Assembly: GCA_003564925.1 (NCBI GenBank)
Contig: PXDW01000056.1
Location: 1-29,614 of the forward strand
DNA from: Candidatus Woesearchaeota archaeon
GTDB taxonomy: Archaea; Nanobdellota; Nanobdellia; Woesearchaeales; PXDW01
Direction of reading: 5' to 3'
Length of the DNA stretch: 29,614 bases
Each line of letters starts with the position of its first letter. The first letter of the stretch is position 1. Positions 7,651 through 14,607 of this stretch are shown here, one piece after another. Under the pieces are notes generated by a model that worked only from the letters and a program-made list of their open reading frames with translations, did not search any database and was not told the DNA's origin. Made by a program: the position numbers and the translations under genes.

Positions 7651-9561
7651 ATGACTTATTACAATGCGATGGATCGTGAAAGGCCTTATGAAAGAAATAC
7701 TTATATTAGTGATGTTGGAGCTGCTGCTAATCCAATGCAGCACCAGACAGAAGCTCTTAAAGCAAGAATTTTTGAAGGAGTTAATGTAACTGAGTTTGGG
7801 TTTATGGGCAAGGGGAAAGGAAACAGAGAGCAATTTACTCCTGAGTCTTTTGGAAAAAGAGAAAGGCAGGATATGAGAGAACTTCTTGAATACAATAAGG
7901 TTACTGCTACAACCCATGCGTCTCCGGGTGCTGGTCCTTTATCTGGATTTTCAAACAGAGGATTTGATGATGGACAGAGAGAAGACACCTTAAATGAGAT
8001 AAACAAAGCTATACATTTTGCATCTGAGGCATCTACAGGAGGTGCTATAGTTGTGCATACAGGTGAATGGCAAAGGCCTATTTCAGAGTCATTTGGGAAA
8101 AAAGGCTTTAGAGGTTATCCTGACGAAGAAAAAAGAGCCTCGATTCTTTTGGCAGATAAAAGAACAGGTGAATTTATAACGGATATAAGAAAAGATGAAA
8201 TATTATATGAGCCAGAATATGAAACTGATAAAAATGGCAATTGGGTAGATATTAATGGAAAAGTTATTCCAAGGGATGCTTCAGTCGAAAGGTTGTTCCA
8301 GAGAGTTCCAAAATGGAATCCTGATGGAACAGATTTTAAGGTTAAATCTGTGGAATGGCCAGAGCTTGAGAGAAGGGCAGAAGAATGGAACAAAGAGCAT
8401 CCTGATGAAAAAAGAACTCCTGCAGAAATGTTCGCAAGAATAAGATTAGAGAATCAGATACTTCAGGCAAAGGGCTCCTCATTATTCCATGCGCAATACT
8501 ATGAACAACATAAAGAAAAAAGAGATGCTGCAATGAAGGCATTAAAAATATATGAACAAATAGAAAAAACAACTGATGAAAAAGAAAAATGGAGGCTTAA
8601 GCAACAAATAGATAACCTATATGGCGGAGTAGGAGAAATTATTAGAAGAGTTGTTCCTGCTGATGCAAAATATCCGACAGAATATCTAAAAAAAATGATA
8701 AAAGAAGAAGAGGATTCTATGAGATTTATCCATGAATCATCTGCATCTGCTGATGCTCAGGCTAAACAATTGCAGGAAAAACTAAAAAATCTTGCAACAA
8801 TAGAAGATGTTGGGATAACAAGAACTACAGATACAATTGCGAGAGCAGCTGTTTATGCTATGGAGCAGACAAGAAAGCATCCTGAGATTCAAGAGCCCCT
8901 ATTTGTTGCTCCAGAGGCTTATGACCCTAAGCTGTACGGAACTCATCCTGAAGAGATAAGAAAGATAATAACAGATTCCAGAAAGCAAATGACAAAAGAG
9001 CTGATGGGGCCAAGATATAATTACAGCAAAGAAAAAGCAAATGAAACAGCTAAAAAACATATTAAGGCAACTTTTGATATAGGACATATAAATGAGTGGA
9101 GAAGGTATTTTGAAAGAAAGCCCGGAGAAAGCCTTGAGCAGCTTGACAAAAGATTCAACAAATGGGCTGTTAAGCAGGCAAAAGATTTAGCAAAAGACGG
9201 GATAATAGGTCATATCCATGTAAGCGATAATTTTGGATTTAGTGATGAGCACCTTACGCCTGGTGATGGAAACGCGCCCATAAAAGAATTTGTTGAAGAG
9301 ATGAAAAAAGCAGGTTTAAAGAAATTTTTGGTTGAAACAGGAAGCTTTAACCCAACTACAGCTTTATCAGACACATGGTCATTTTTAGGAAGCCCTGTTT
9401 ACAGCATACATGTTCCTGGTGTCCCGCATACCTGGACAGACATAAGGCATTCCTATTTTGGAAGAACTGCAAAGCCTTATTACATTGTTGGTGAATTTGG
9501 AAAAACTATAAGTGATGATTACGCAGGAGGTCCTTTCTGGACAGGAATGCCTTTAGAGTAA
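7651..9561 (+). CDS. AP-endonuclease/xylose-isomerase-like TIM-barrel metalloenzyme with large insertion
   Basis: A 636-residue protein whose N- and C-terminal thirds match the endonuclease IV/sugar-phosphate isomerase TIM-barrel superfamily. Candidate metal ligands in the expected order: H89 (THAS), H136 (VVHTGEW), E422 (PEAYDP), D476 and H479 (DIGH, the DxxH pair of endonuclease IV), H523 and D526 (HIHVSD), H534/D539 (EHLTPGDG) and E562 (LVETGS). Typical members have 250-300 residues; here about 250 charged helical residues (roughly 150-400) are inserted between the second and third ligand strands, and a tail continues past 575. It is directly coupled to the unknown 6192 gene. It could be a DNA-repair enzyme or a sugar isomerase/epimerase; the sequence does not decide. 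Fold call good, substrate unknown. Confidence 0.8.
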   Translation: MTYYNAMDRERPYERNTYISDVGAAANPMQHQTEALKARIFEGVNVTEFGFMGKGKGNREQFTPESFGKRERQDMRELLEYNKVTATTHASPGAGPLSGFSNRGFDDGQREDTLNEINKAIHFASEASTGGAIVVHTGEWQRPISESFGKKGFRGYPDEEKRASILLADKRTGEFITDIRKDEILYEPEYETDKNGNWVDINGKVIPRDASVERLFQRVPKWNPDGTDFKVKSVEWPELERRAEEWNKEHPDEKRTPAEMFARIRLENQILQAKGSSLFHAQYYEQHKEKRDAAMKALKIYEQIEKTTDEKEKWRLKQQIDNLYGGVGEIIRRVVPADAKYPTEYLKKMIKEEEDSMRFIHESSASADAQAKQLQEKLKNLATIEDVGITRTTDTIARAAVYAMEQTRKHPEIQEPLFVAPEAYDPKLYGTHPEEIRKIITDSRKQMTKELMGPRYNYSKEKANETAKKHIKATFDIGHINEWRRYFERKPGESLEQLDKRFNKWAVKQAKDLAKDGIIGHIHVSDNFGFSDEHLTPGDGNAPIKEFVEEMKKAGLKKFLVETGSFNPTTALSDTWSFLGSPVYSIHVPGVPHTWTDIRHSYFGRTAKPYYIVGEFGKTISDDYAGGPFWTGMPLE

Positions 9562-9602
9562 TAGATAAAATTATATATTAGAAACCATTTATAATAAAAA
9601 AA

Positions 9603-9608
9603 GAGGTG
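9603..9608 (+). promoter_or_regulatory. Shine-Dalgarno site and TATA of the nucleotidyltransferase gene
   Basis: GAGGTG sits 4 bases before the ATG at 9613. A TATA-like element ATTATATATTA (9570-9580) would place transcription start near 9601, giving a short SD-bearing leader. This suggests the gene can be expressed separately from the two before it. Confidence 0.6.
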
Positions 9609-9612
9609 CTGT

Positions 9613-10410
9613 ATGAAGGCAAAGATAGAGAAAAAAGAGAATCCTAATATAAATAGATATAATAAGAATGACGTTGATATTGCCTACAAATTTGCTTCTG
9701 GAATATACAAAGAGATGGGCTCATACCTTAAAGGAATAATATTATTTGGGAGCGCGTCAAGAAAATCAATAAATACAGGAGATATTGATATTTTGCTAAT
9801 ATTGGATGATATTTCAATTGATATCTCTCCTGAATTTGCGCAGACTTACAGAATTATTGTTGAAAAGCTTGTAGTTAAGATTTCAAAAAAACTCCATATA
9901 ACTACATTAAAATACACTTCTTTTTGGGAATATATAAGGAATGGGGATCCTATTGCTGTTAATATATTGAGGGATGGCTACCCTCTTATTGATACAGGTT
10001 TTTTTGAGCCATTGCAGGCTTTGCTTTACCAAGGAAGAATAAGGCCATCTGCAGAATCCATTTGGACATATTTTACAAGAGCGCCTGTAACATTAAATAA
10101 TGCAAAATGGCATGTTATGCAGGCAACCTTAGATTTGTATTGGGCTGTTATAGATGCCAGCCATGCTGCTTTAATGTCTATTGGAGAGATACCTCCAACT
10201 CCGGCCCATGTTTCTGATATGGTTCGCGATAAATTAGTTAAACCGAAGCTTTTAGAGGCAAAGTATGCATCAATTGTAGCTAAATTCTATGATTTGAGCA
10301 GGTTGATTCTACATAGAGATATAAAAGAGATTAGCGGACATGAATTTGACTCTTATTTGAAGTCAGCGGAAGATTACATAGAAAGGATGAAAGATTTTGT
10401 TAAGAAATAA
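9613..10410 (+). CDS. Nucleotidyltransferase-HEPN fusion protein
   Basis: A 265-residue protein with an N-terminal Pol-beta-type minimal nucleotidyltransferase (NT) domain: GIILFGSASRKS (41-52) with G46-S47, and the metal-binding D58/D60 in GDIDILLIL. The C-terminal ~135 residues are all helical, with the pattern DLYWAVIDASHAALMSIGE typical of HEPN domains found next to or fused with NT domains. The usual HEPN RNase motif (R-x4-6-H) is not evident; the nearest is R230-x3-H234, so RNase activity is doubtful. NT and HEPN proteins are often toxin-antitoxin pairs or nucleotide-modifying enzymes; a fusion in one chain may be a housekeeping nucleotidyltransferase. It ends exactly where a convergent gene ends. 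Family confident, target unknown. Confidence 0.82.
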   Translation: MKAKIEKKENPNINRYNKNDVDIAYKFASGIYKEMGSYLKGIILFGSASRKSINTGDIDILLILDDISIDISPEFAQTYRIIVEKLVVKISKKLHITTLKYTSFWEYIRNGDPIAVNILRDGYPLIDTGFFEPLQALLYQGRIRPSAESIWTYFTRAPVTLNNAKWHVMQATLDLYWAVIDASHAALMSIGEIPPTPAHVSDMVRDKLVKPKLLEAKYASIVAKFYDLSRLILHRDIKEISGHEFDSYLKSAEDYIERMKDFVKK

Positions 10411-10797
10411 TTATAAATTGTCTCTCTCTTTCTGAATACTTTGTTTTATTTTTAATTCTTTTAGAAAATCATATGTTTTTGCATATAAATCATCACATTT
10501 TTTTTTGAATGTTTTTAACTCAATATCAAACTCACCAAATTTATCTTCCAGTTTTGAATCATTTTTTTGTGGAAATTTCAATATTTCTGTATTATATTCT
10601 TTACTAACACTTTTATAATTATTAAGATTACTTTTTTTTGGAAATTTTAATAGTTTTCTACTATATTCTTTAGCAATACTTTTGTACTCTTTAGCAAGAT
10701 CAAGCAATATCCCAGGTATAGTATCACCTATTGTATCGAATATATCTGGTTCTTTCTTTAGAATATACAGATTATTCTTATTTTTGTTATAATTCAT
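10411..10797 (-). CDS. Orphan Lys-rich protein with an internal tandem repeat
   Basis: A 128-residue Lys/Asp/Tyr-rich protein without signal peptide or membrane segment. It contains a 20-residue unit twice (38-57 and 61-80, period 23) with the shared pattern YKS-x2-KEY-x4-LKFP-x-K. The rest is helical and highly charged. Family not recognised. It lies 25 bases downstream of the surface-protein gene on the same strand and abuts the convergent nucleotidyltransferase gene with no spacer. Coding support comes from the conserved protein repeat and a clean ATG frame; the very AT-rich composition lowers confidence. Confidence 0.65.
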   Translation of the reverse strand: MNYNKNKNNLYILKKEPDIFDTIGDTIPGILLDLAKEYKSIAKEYSRKLLKFPKKSNLNNYKSVSKEYNTEILKFPQKNDSKLEDKFGEFDIELKTFKKKCDDLYAKTYDFLKELKIKQSIQKERDNL

Positions 10798-10822
10798 TTT
10801 AAAAAATTATAAAAAAAGAAAA

Positions 10823-12214
10823 TTATTTTTTCAAGAGTATTGCTACTGCCAAAAACAGGAGAGCAATTCCAACCAAAGCTCCTACTACAAGCAAAGCTAT
10901 ATAAGCTTTTGTCTCGAAGAAACTTTCTTCAGCCTTAACTGGCGGCTGCCCATATACAATTCCTGGAGTTGGTGTTGTAGTTGGAGGCTGGACAATAATC
11001 ACTTCCTCATCATCTTCAGGCTCTTCTACAGGAGGCGGCGTTACTGTTTCGCACTCCCTCACAGTCAAAAGTATATCCTGTACATCACTATAATCTCTAT
11101 TGTTATAATGGCTTGAGTCAAAGAATGTTTTTACAGTAAATAAGTATACTCCTGGATTTGTATCTTCTGGAACGTTTATCATAAATGTTCTTCTATAGTT
11201 ATCATCAGTGTCAAGTCTTATACTCGTGATTCTTTCTGTAAAAATATCGCTTTCTACAAGAAGTACGCCTTGGCTAGTGCTCCTTCTTCCTATATTCTTT
11301 ATATTTGTCTCTAACCTTATATTTCTTTCACAAGATATTAAATTTGGAATAAGCTCTGCGCTTGCAATCCTGATATCTCTTAGTTCTCTTCTTATTTCAA
11401 GATCTACATTCCATTTTTCGCCGTGCCATGCTCCATTCTCATCTATTCCTACAACCTTGATGACTACAGGATATGTTCCTTCTCGGGCATCTTGTCTGAC
11501 ATCAAATTCAAAAGTAATTTCCTCCCTGTCTCTTGGATAAAGATACCTTATAGAATAATCATCATCTCTTCCAAATTCTCTATCAATTTCAACAAATATG
11601 TCTACATCTTCTATTTCAAAGTCTTCATCACGCCTTCCGCTAAATAGATTCTCTACTACTATTCTAAGCTCTATTTTGTCTCCTGGCTTTATATCTCTAA
11701 CCAATCTTCCATCATCCAATCTACTATCTTCACCATCCCAGAAAATATCCATCCTATTTATTTCAAGCATATTTATTGCTCTCATAAAAACATTGGATGT
11801 GGGTGTATTTGTTGAGGTATTGCTGATAGATTTAGTTCCAGATACACTTATTGAACCTATGTTAACAGCTATCTTGTTACCATTTCTGTCAACAGCATCC
11901 AAATCTATAGGGATATAGCCTTGGATTGTTACTTGTAAACTTGAATTTGCAGCTATTTCTGTTGGTGGATTTATGAATCTTACAGCATATTTAGCATCGA
12001 TTCCAACCCTATTGAAAGATAATCCCGTTACAGTTTCATTTCCGGTATTAGTTAACGTAAACTCTGAAGTTAGTGTTTGGTTAATATCTTCATAAGGGTT
12101 GCTTCTTTTCTGAGTATCGCTGCCAATAGTTACATCTGTAATGCCTAACTGGGCGCTTACAAATGCGGATAAAACTAACATAAAGAATATTCCCAATAAA
12201 AATAATTTCTTCAT
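10823..12214 (-). CDS. Membrane-anchored cell-surface protein with Ig/CARDB-like domains
   Basis: A 463-residue exported protein: signal peptide 1-21 (basic MKK, hydrophobic core, cut near SA/QLG), extracellular beta domains (about 22-390), a Thr/Pro/acidic linker (about 395-430), and a C-terminal anchor helix (about 437-460) ending LLKK. The ectodomain has the look of CARDB/NEW3-type Ig-like modules, for example FTLTNTGNETVTGLSF near 52 and LETNIKNIGRRSTSQGVLLV near 300, with N-glycosylation sequons and paired Cys near 293 and 387. Such proteins are common surface components in DPANN archaea. The promoter has a palindrome over the TATA element and a G-rich stretch (GGGGGT) before the ATG. 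Specific function (S-layer component, adhesin) cannot be fixed. Confidence 0.8.
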   Translation of the reverse strand: MKKLFLLGIFFMLVLSAFVSAQLGITDVTIGSDTQKRSNPYEDINQTLTSEFTLTNTGNETVTGLSFNRVGIDAKYAVRFINPPTEIAANSSLQVTIQGYIPIDLDAVDRNGNKIAVNIGSISVSGTKSISNTSTNTPTSNVFMRAINMLEINRMDIFWDGEDSRLDDGRLVRDIKPGDKIELRIVVENLFSGRRDEDFEIEDVDIFVEIDREFGRDDDYSIRYLYPRDREEITFEFDVRQDAREGTYPVVIKVVGIDENGAWHGEKWNVDLEIRRELRDIRIASAELIPNLISCERNIRLETNIKNIGRRSTSQGVLLVESDIFTERITSIRLDTDDNYRRTFMINVPEDTNPGVYLFTVKTFFDSSHYNNRDYSDVQDILLTVRECETVTPPPVEEPEDDEEVIIVQPPTTTPTPGIVYGQPPVKAEESFFETKAYIALLVVGALVGIALLFLAVAILLKK

Positions 12215-12236
12215 CTTTTCTACCCCCGAGGTTTTT

Positions 12237-12246
12237 TATCATGATA
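12237..12246. repeat. Perfect 10-bp palindrome in surface-protein promoter
   Basis: TATCATGATA is a perfect palindrome between the TATA element and the start codon of the 12214 gene, near the expected transcription start. It could be an operator half of a composite site with the adjacent 12247-12265 palindrome, or chance. Confidence 0.35.
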
Positions 12247-12265
12247 AGTCTATAAATATTAGACT
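12247..12265 (-). promoter_or_regulatory. TATA element embedded in a 19-bp interrupted palindrome
   Basis: AGTCTA and TAGACT (6-bp perfect arms) flank TAAATAT, so the TATA element of the surface-protein gene is centred in an inverted repeat at 12256. A repressor dimer bound here would block TBP; that role is inferred. The rest of the 12215-12346 gap holds no other recognisable feature. Confidence 0.45.
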
Positions 12266-12346
12266 ATTTCCAAGTAGTGATAACTAATATATAAATTTTG
12301 CTATAATTTCAAGAGGTTGTCGTCTGAAGGAGATTTAAAAAGTTTT

Positions 12347-12481
12347 TTATTGTTCCTTCTCTTCTTCGACCACAATAGGTCCTAAATAGCCGCATTTCTT
12401 GCATTTATATTTGCCGAATTGGCCTCCAAAGAATAGGTTAATGTCTTCAGATCCGCAGTTGGGACATTTCTGTTTTTTCAT
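12347..12481 (-). CDS. 44-residue zinc-ribbon protein
   Basis: A complete small gene with ATG at 12481 and TAA at 12347-12349. The 44-residue product has two zinc knuckles, C6-P-N-C9 and C27-K-K-C30, separated by GGQFGKYK, followed by GYLGPIVVEEE and an acidic tail. This is a classic rubredoxin-like zinc ribbon of a type seen as tiny stand-alone proteins in archaea; partner unknown, possibly nucleic acid or a transcription/translation complex. It starts six bases after the 3' end of the tRNA-Gly gene on the same strand, too close for its own promoter outside the tRNA, so co-transcription with the tRNA is likely. Confidence 0.85.
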   Translation of the reverse strand: MKKQKCPNCGSEDINLFFGGQFGKYKCKKCGYLGPIVVEEEKEQ

Positions 12482-12501
12482 TAGAAATGCGCCGAACGGG
12501 A

Positions 12502-12528
12502 CTTTCGTTCAAGGCAAGAGCCTTGTTT
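12502..12528 (-). other. T-loop intron of tRNA-Gly (27 nt, position about 59/60)
   Basis: Exon TTCG pairs with intron CGAA (4-bp central helix); bulges are AAA on the 5' side and AGT on the 3' side. Cutting between the second and third bulge bases restores the T loop TTCGAAT exactly. The intron body has a CAAGG/CCTTG hairpin. This is a non-canonical intron position. Confidence 0.88.
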
Positions 12529-12549
12529 TTCGAACCCGTATATACGGCT

Positions 12550-12569
12550 CCCTTCTATCATTAAGATAA
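12550..12569 (-). other. Anticodon-loop intron of tRNA-Gly (20 nt, position 37/38)
   Basis: Exon CTTC pairs with intron GAAG (4-bp central helix), with bulges CAT (cut after CA) and GGA (cut after GG). The intron hairpin is TATC/GATA closing a 5-base loop. Removal gives the anticodon loop CTTCCAA. Confidence 0.92.
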
Positions 12570-12628
12570 TGGAAGGCCGCAGTCATAGCCATTAGACCAT
12601 CGGCGCATGTTTTTTAAGAAAAAGCAGT

Positions 12629-12640
12629 TATTTATTAAAT
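12629..12640 (-). promoter_or_regulatory. TATA element of the tRNA-Gly/zinc-ribbon unit
   Basis: On the - strand the stretch reads ATTTAATAAATA, centred about 29 bases before the tRNA 5' end at 12606. It may drive both the tRNA and the zinc-ribbon gene. Confidence 0.5.
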
Positions 12641-12660
12641 TTTCCTATTTTTCAATAAGT

Positions 12661-12670
12661 TTTATAAATA
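12661..12670 (+). promoter_or_regulatory. TATA element of srp54
   Basis: TTTATAAATA is centred about 26 bases before the ATG at 12691, the spacing expected for a leaderless mRNA, and so decides the SRP54 start. Confidence 0.65.
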
Positions 12671-12690
12671 AAAACTGGTTTTTTGAATTT

Positions 12691-14043
12691 ATGGTATTAG
12701 AAAAATTAGGAGATTCACTAAAGAGCACCTTACAAAAGATAGCAAAAGCAGTTTTTGTAGATGAAAAGCTAGTCAATGAATTAATAAAAGATATACAGAG
12801 AGCTTTGCTTCAGTCAGATGTGAATGTAAAGCTGGTTTTTGAGCTTAGCAAAAGGATAAAAGAAAGAGCATTAAAAGAGGAAGTCAAAAAGCTAAGCAAA
12901 AAAGAACACTTAATAAACATTGTATATGAAGAGCTTGTTTCTCTTCTAGGCAAAGAAGGGCAAAAGCTGGAAATAAAAGCCAAAAAGCCTTTCAAAATAA
13001 TGCTTGTTGGGCTTTTCGGAAACGGAAAAACAACAACATCTGGAAAGCTTGGAAAGTTTTTGCAAAAAAGAGGGCTGAAAGTTGCGCTTATCGGATTAGA
13101 TGTTCATAGGCCTGCAGCGATGGACCAGATAGAGCAAGTTGCTAGCAATATAAAAGCTCCTGTTTTTCTAGACAAGAAAGAAAAAAACCCTGTTAAGATA
13201 TGGAAAAAATATGAAAAGGAATTAAGCAAATTTGATGTTGTTATTGTTGATACTGCAGGAAGAGATGCATTAAGCAAAGACTTAATAAGTGAGTTAAACT
13301 CAATGAACAAGCTGATAAAGCCGGACGAGTCATTATTGGTTATAGGCGCTGATGTTGGGCAGGCTGCTGAAAAGCAGGCTCAGGCTTTCCACGAATCCTG
13401 CAATATAACAGGAGTTATAATAACAAAACTAGACGGAACCGCTAAAGGCGGAGGAGCCCTTATAGCTTGTTCAATTACAGAAGCTCCTGTAAAATTTATA
13501 GGTGTAGGCGAGAAAGTAGATGATTTAGAAGAGTTCAACCCAAAAAGGTTTGTAGGAAGGTTATTGGGGATGGGAGATTTGGAAGCTTTGCTTGAAAAGG
13601 CAAAAGAAGCTATTTCTGAAGAAGAGGCAAAAGACCTTGGCAAAAAATTCCTAAAAGGAGACTTCAGCTTAATAGATTTATACCAGCAGATGGAATCAAT
13701 GAATAAGATGGGGCCTTTAAGCAAGATTATGGAGCTTGTTCCAGGAATGAGCCAAATAAAGTTGCCAAAAGATATGCTTAAAGTTCAAGAAGGAAAGTTA
13801 AAGAAATGGAGATTTATTATGGACAGCATGACAAAAGAAGAGTTGGAAGACCCTGAAAATATTTCAGGAAGCAGAGCCGAAAGAATCGCAAAAGGCTCAG
13901 GAACAGCTATAAGAGAAGTTCGAGAACTAATTAAGCAGTACAGGCAGAGCAAAAAGCTTATGAAAGGCTTTAAAGGCTCAGAGAAAGATATGAACAAGAT
14001 GATGAAAAAGATGCAGAATATGCAGGGAATGAAATTTAAATAA
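12691..14043 (+). CDS. srp54: Signal recognition particle GTPase SRP54
   Basis: The 450-residue SRP54 (Ffh) binds 7S RNA and signal peptides and docks ribosomes to the FtsY receptor. The N domain (1-90) begins MVLEKLGDSL, the usual archaeal start; the frame is open further upstream to 12607 but those residues are non-homologous and overlap the promoter. The G domain has G1 GLFGNGKTTT (107-116, with Phe where Gln is usual), DVHRPAA (137-143), DTAGR (187-191), TKLDG (245-249) and the Gly-rich closing loop GTAKGGGAL. The C-terminal M domain is Met-rich, ending in repeated KMxxM. Length is normal. It is divergent from the tRNA-Gly gene and has a TATA element placed for leaderless transcription. 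Confidence 0.97.
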   Translation: MVLEKLGDSLKSTLQKIAKAVFVDEKLVNELIKDIQRALLQSDVNVKLVFELSKRIKERALKEEVKKLSKKEHLINIVYEELVSLLGKEGQKLEIKAKKPFKIMLVGLFGNGKTTTSGKLGKFLQKRGLKVALIGLDVHRPAAMDQIEQVASNIKAPVFLDKKEKNPVKIWKKYEKELSKFDVVIVDTAGRDALSKDLISELNSMNKLIKPDESLLVIGADVGQAAEKQAQAFHESCNITGVIITKLDGTAKGGGALIACSITEAPVKFIGVGEKVDDLEEFNPKRFVGRLLGMGDLEALLEKAKEAISEEEAKDLGKKFLKGDFSLIDLYQQMESMNKMGPLSKIMELVPGMSQIKLPKDMLKVQEGKLKKWRFIMDSMTKEELEDPENISGSRAERIAKGSGTAIREVRELIKQYRQSKKLMKGFKGSEKDMNKMMKKMQNMQGMKFK

Positions 14044-14083
14044 TACTTAATATTTTTTTTAATCTTAGAATATTTTATATGAT

Positions 14084-14566
14084 TTATAACCATCTAACTG
14101 GAGAACCCAGTTGCTTATTATAAACTCTCATGTAATCTTTTTCTCTTTCCCTAATTAAGTCCCTTATACCTTTTTTTGACTTTGCTCTTCTTAAATATTC
14201 TTTTTCTTTTTGCTTCATTATTTTATTGTATTCTTGTTTAGAAATAACAATATCACTTAATGTTTTTTTATTAAAACCATATTTTATTGAAGTAATTAAA
14301 TCCTCATATTGCTTAAATATTCCAACAATTTTTTTTTCAATTCCTTTTTTCTTGATCTCTTTATTATCAGGGAGATCAAAAACATATTTTTTGTCTGGTA
14401 ATACAGTTAATACTTCTACTCTGTACTTACCAACATTTTTGTCTTCATTATTTTTTTTAATTGGATAATATACGATCCAGTCTATAGAAGTATTTAGGCT
14501 ATTTGGCTTATTTTCAAGATTCTTAGAAACAAATTTTTCAAGCCCATTATTATAATTATTATTCAT
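14084..14566 (-). CDS. Orphan basic protein, 160 residues
   Basis: The frame can be read from a TTG at 14575, but the first ATG is at 14566, and the TATA element at 14589-14596 lies 26 bases before it, so I take the ATG start. The N-terminus is Asn-rich; residues about 25-60 contain an alternating strand-like segment (DWIVYYPIKK, YRVEVLTVLP); the C-terminal half is strongly basic and helical (EKEYLRRAKSKKGIRDLIRE). No signal peptide, membrane segment or Cys motif is present. The basic tail might bind nucleic acid. Family not recognised. It lies convergent to srp54 and downstream of the DHH gene. Confidence 0.65.
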   Translation of the reverse strand: MNNNYNNGLEKFVSKNLENKPNSLNTSIDWIVYYPIKKNNEDKNVGKYRVEVLTVLPDKKYVFDLPDNKEIKKKGIEKKIVGIFKQYEDLITSIKYGFNKKTLSDIVISKQEYNKIMKQKEKEYLRRAKSKKGIRDLIREREKDYMRVYNKQLGSPVRWL

Positions 14567-14588
14567 TTTATTCAAAATATGTATTATA

Positions 14589-14596
14589 TATATAAA
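14589..14596 (-). promoter_or_regulatory. TATA element of the 14566 gene
   Basis: TTTATATA on the - strand is centred 26 bases from the ATG at 14566, favouring that start over the upstream TTG. Confidence 0.55.
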
Positions 14597-14607
14597 TTTT
14601 TCTATTT

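Larger units (their letters stand above)
12488..12606 (-). tRNA. tRNA-Gly(UCC) with two introns
   Basis: The 119-base gene folds into a 72-base tRNA after removing two introns. Acceptor arms GCGCCGA and TCGGCGC pair over 7 bp, with discriminator A at 12488. The D arm is GTC/GAC with GG in the loop; the anticodon stem is GCGGC/GCCGT with loop CTTCCAA (anticodon UCC, glycine); the variable loop has 4 bases; the T stem is ACGGG/CCCGT with canonical loop TTCGAAT. Each intron is bounded by a bulge-helix-bulge with a 4-bp central helix and two 3-base bulges: at the usual 37/38 site and within the T loop at about 59/60. The 3' CCA is not encoded. A TATA-like element at 12629-12640 lies about 29 bases before the 5' end. 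Very confident. Confidence 0.95.

Noticed and set aside
9613..10797. Toxin-antitoxin module formed by the NT-HEPN gene and the adjacent orphan
   Set aside because: The genes are convergent, not an operon, and the HEPN RNase motif is not evident.
11208..11918. Open frames of 74-110 codons on the + strand opposite the surface-protein gene
   Set aside because: Their composition (Ser/Leu/Ile rich, no motifs) is that of antisense shadows; the - strand frame has signal peptide, domains and anchor.
12277..12333. C/D box-like sRNA (GTGATAA ... CTGA) in the gap upstream of the surface-protein gene
   Set aside because: The C box is imperfect, and no D'/C' pair or closing stem can be found.
12607..12690. 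N-terminal extension of SRP54 starting at 12607
   Set aside because: The extra 28 residues are Phe/Lys rich and unlike SRP54, overlap the TATA element, and the ATG at 12691 matches the family start and leaderless spacing.
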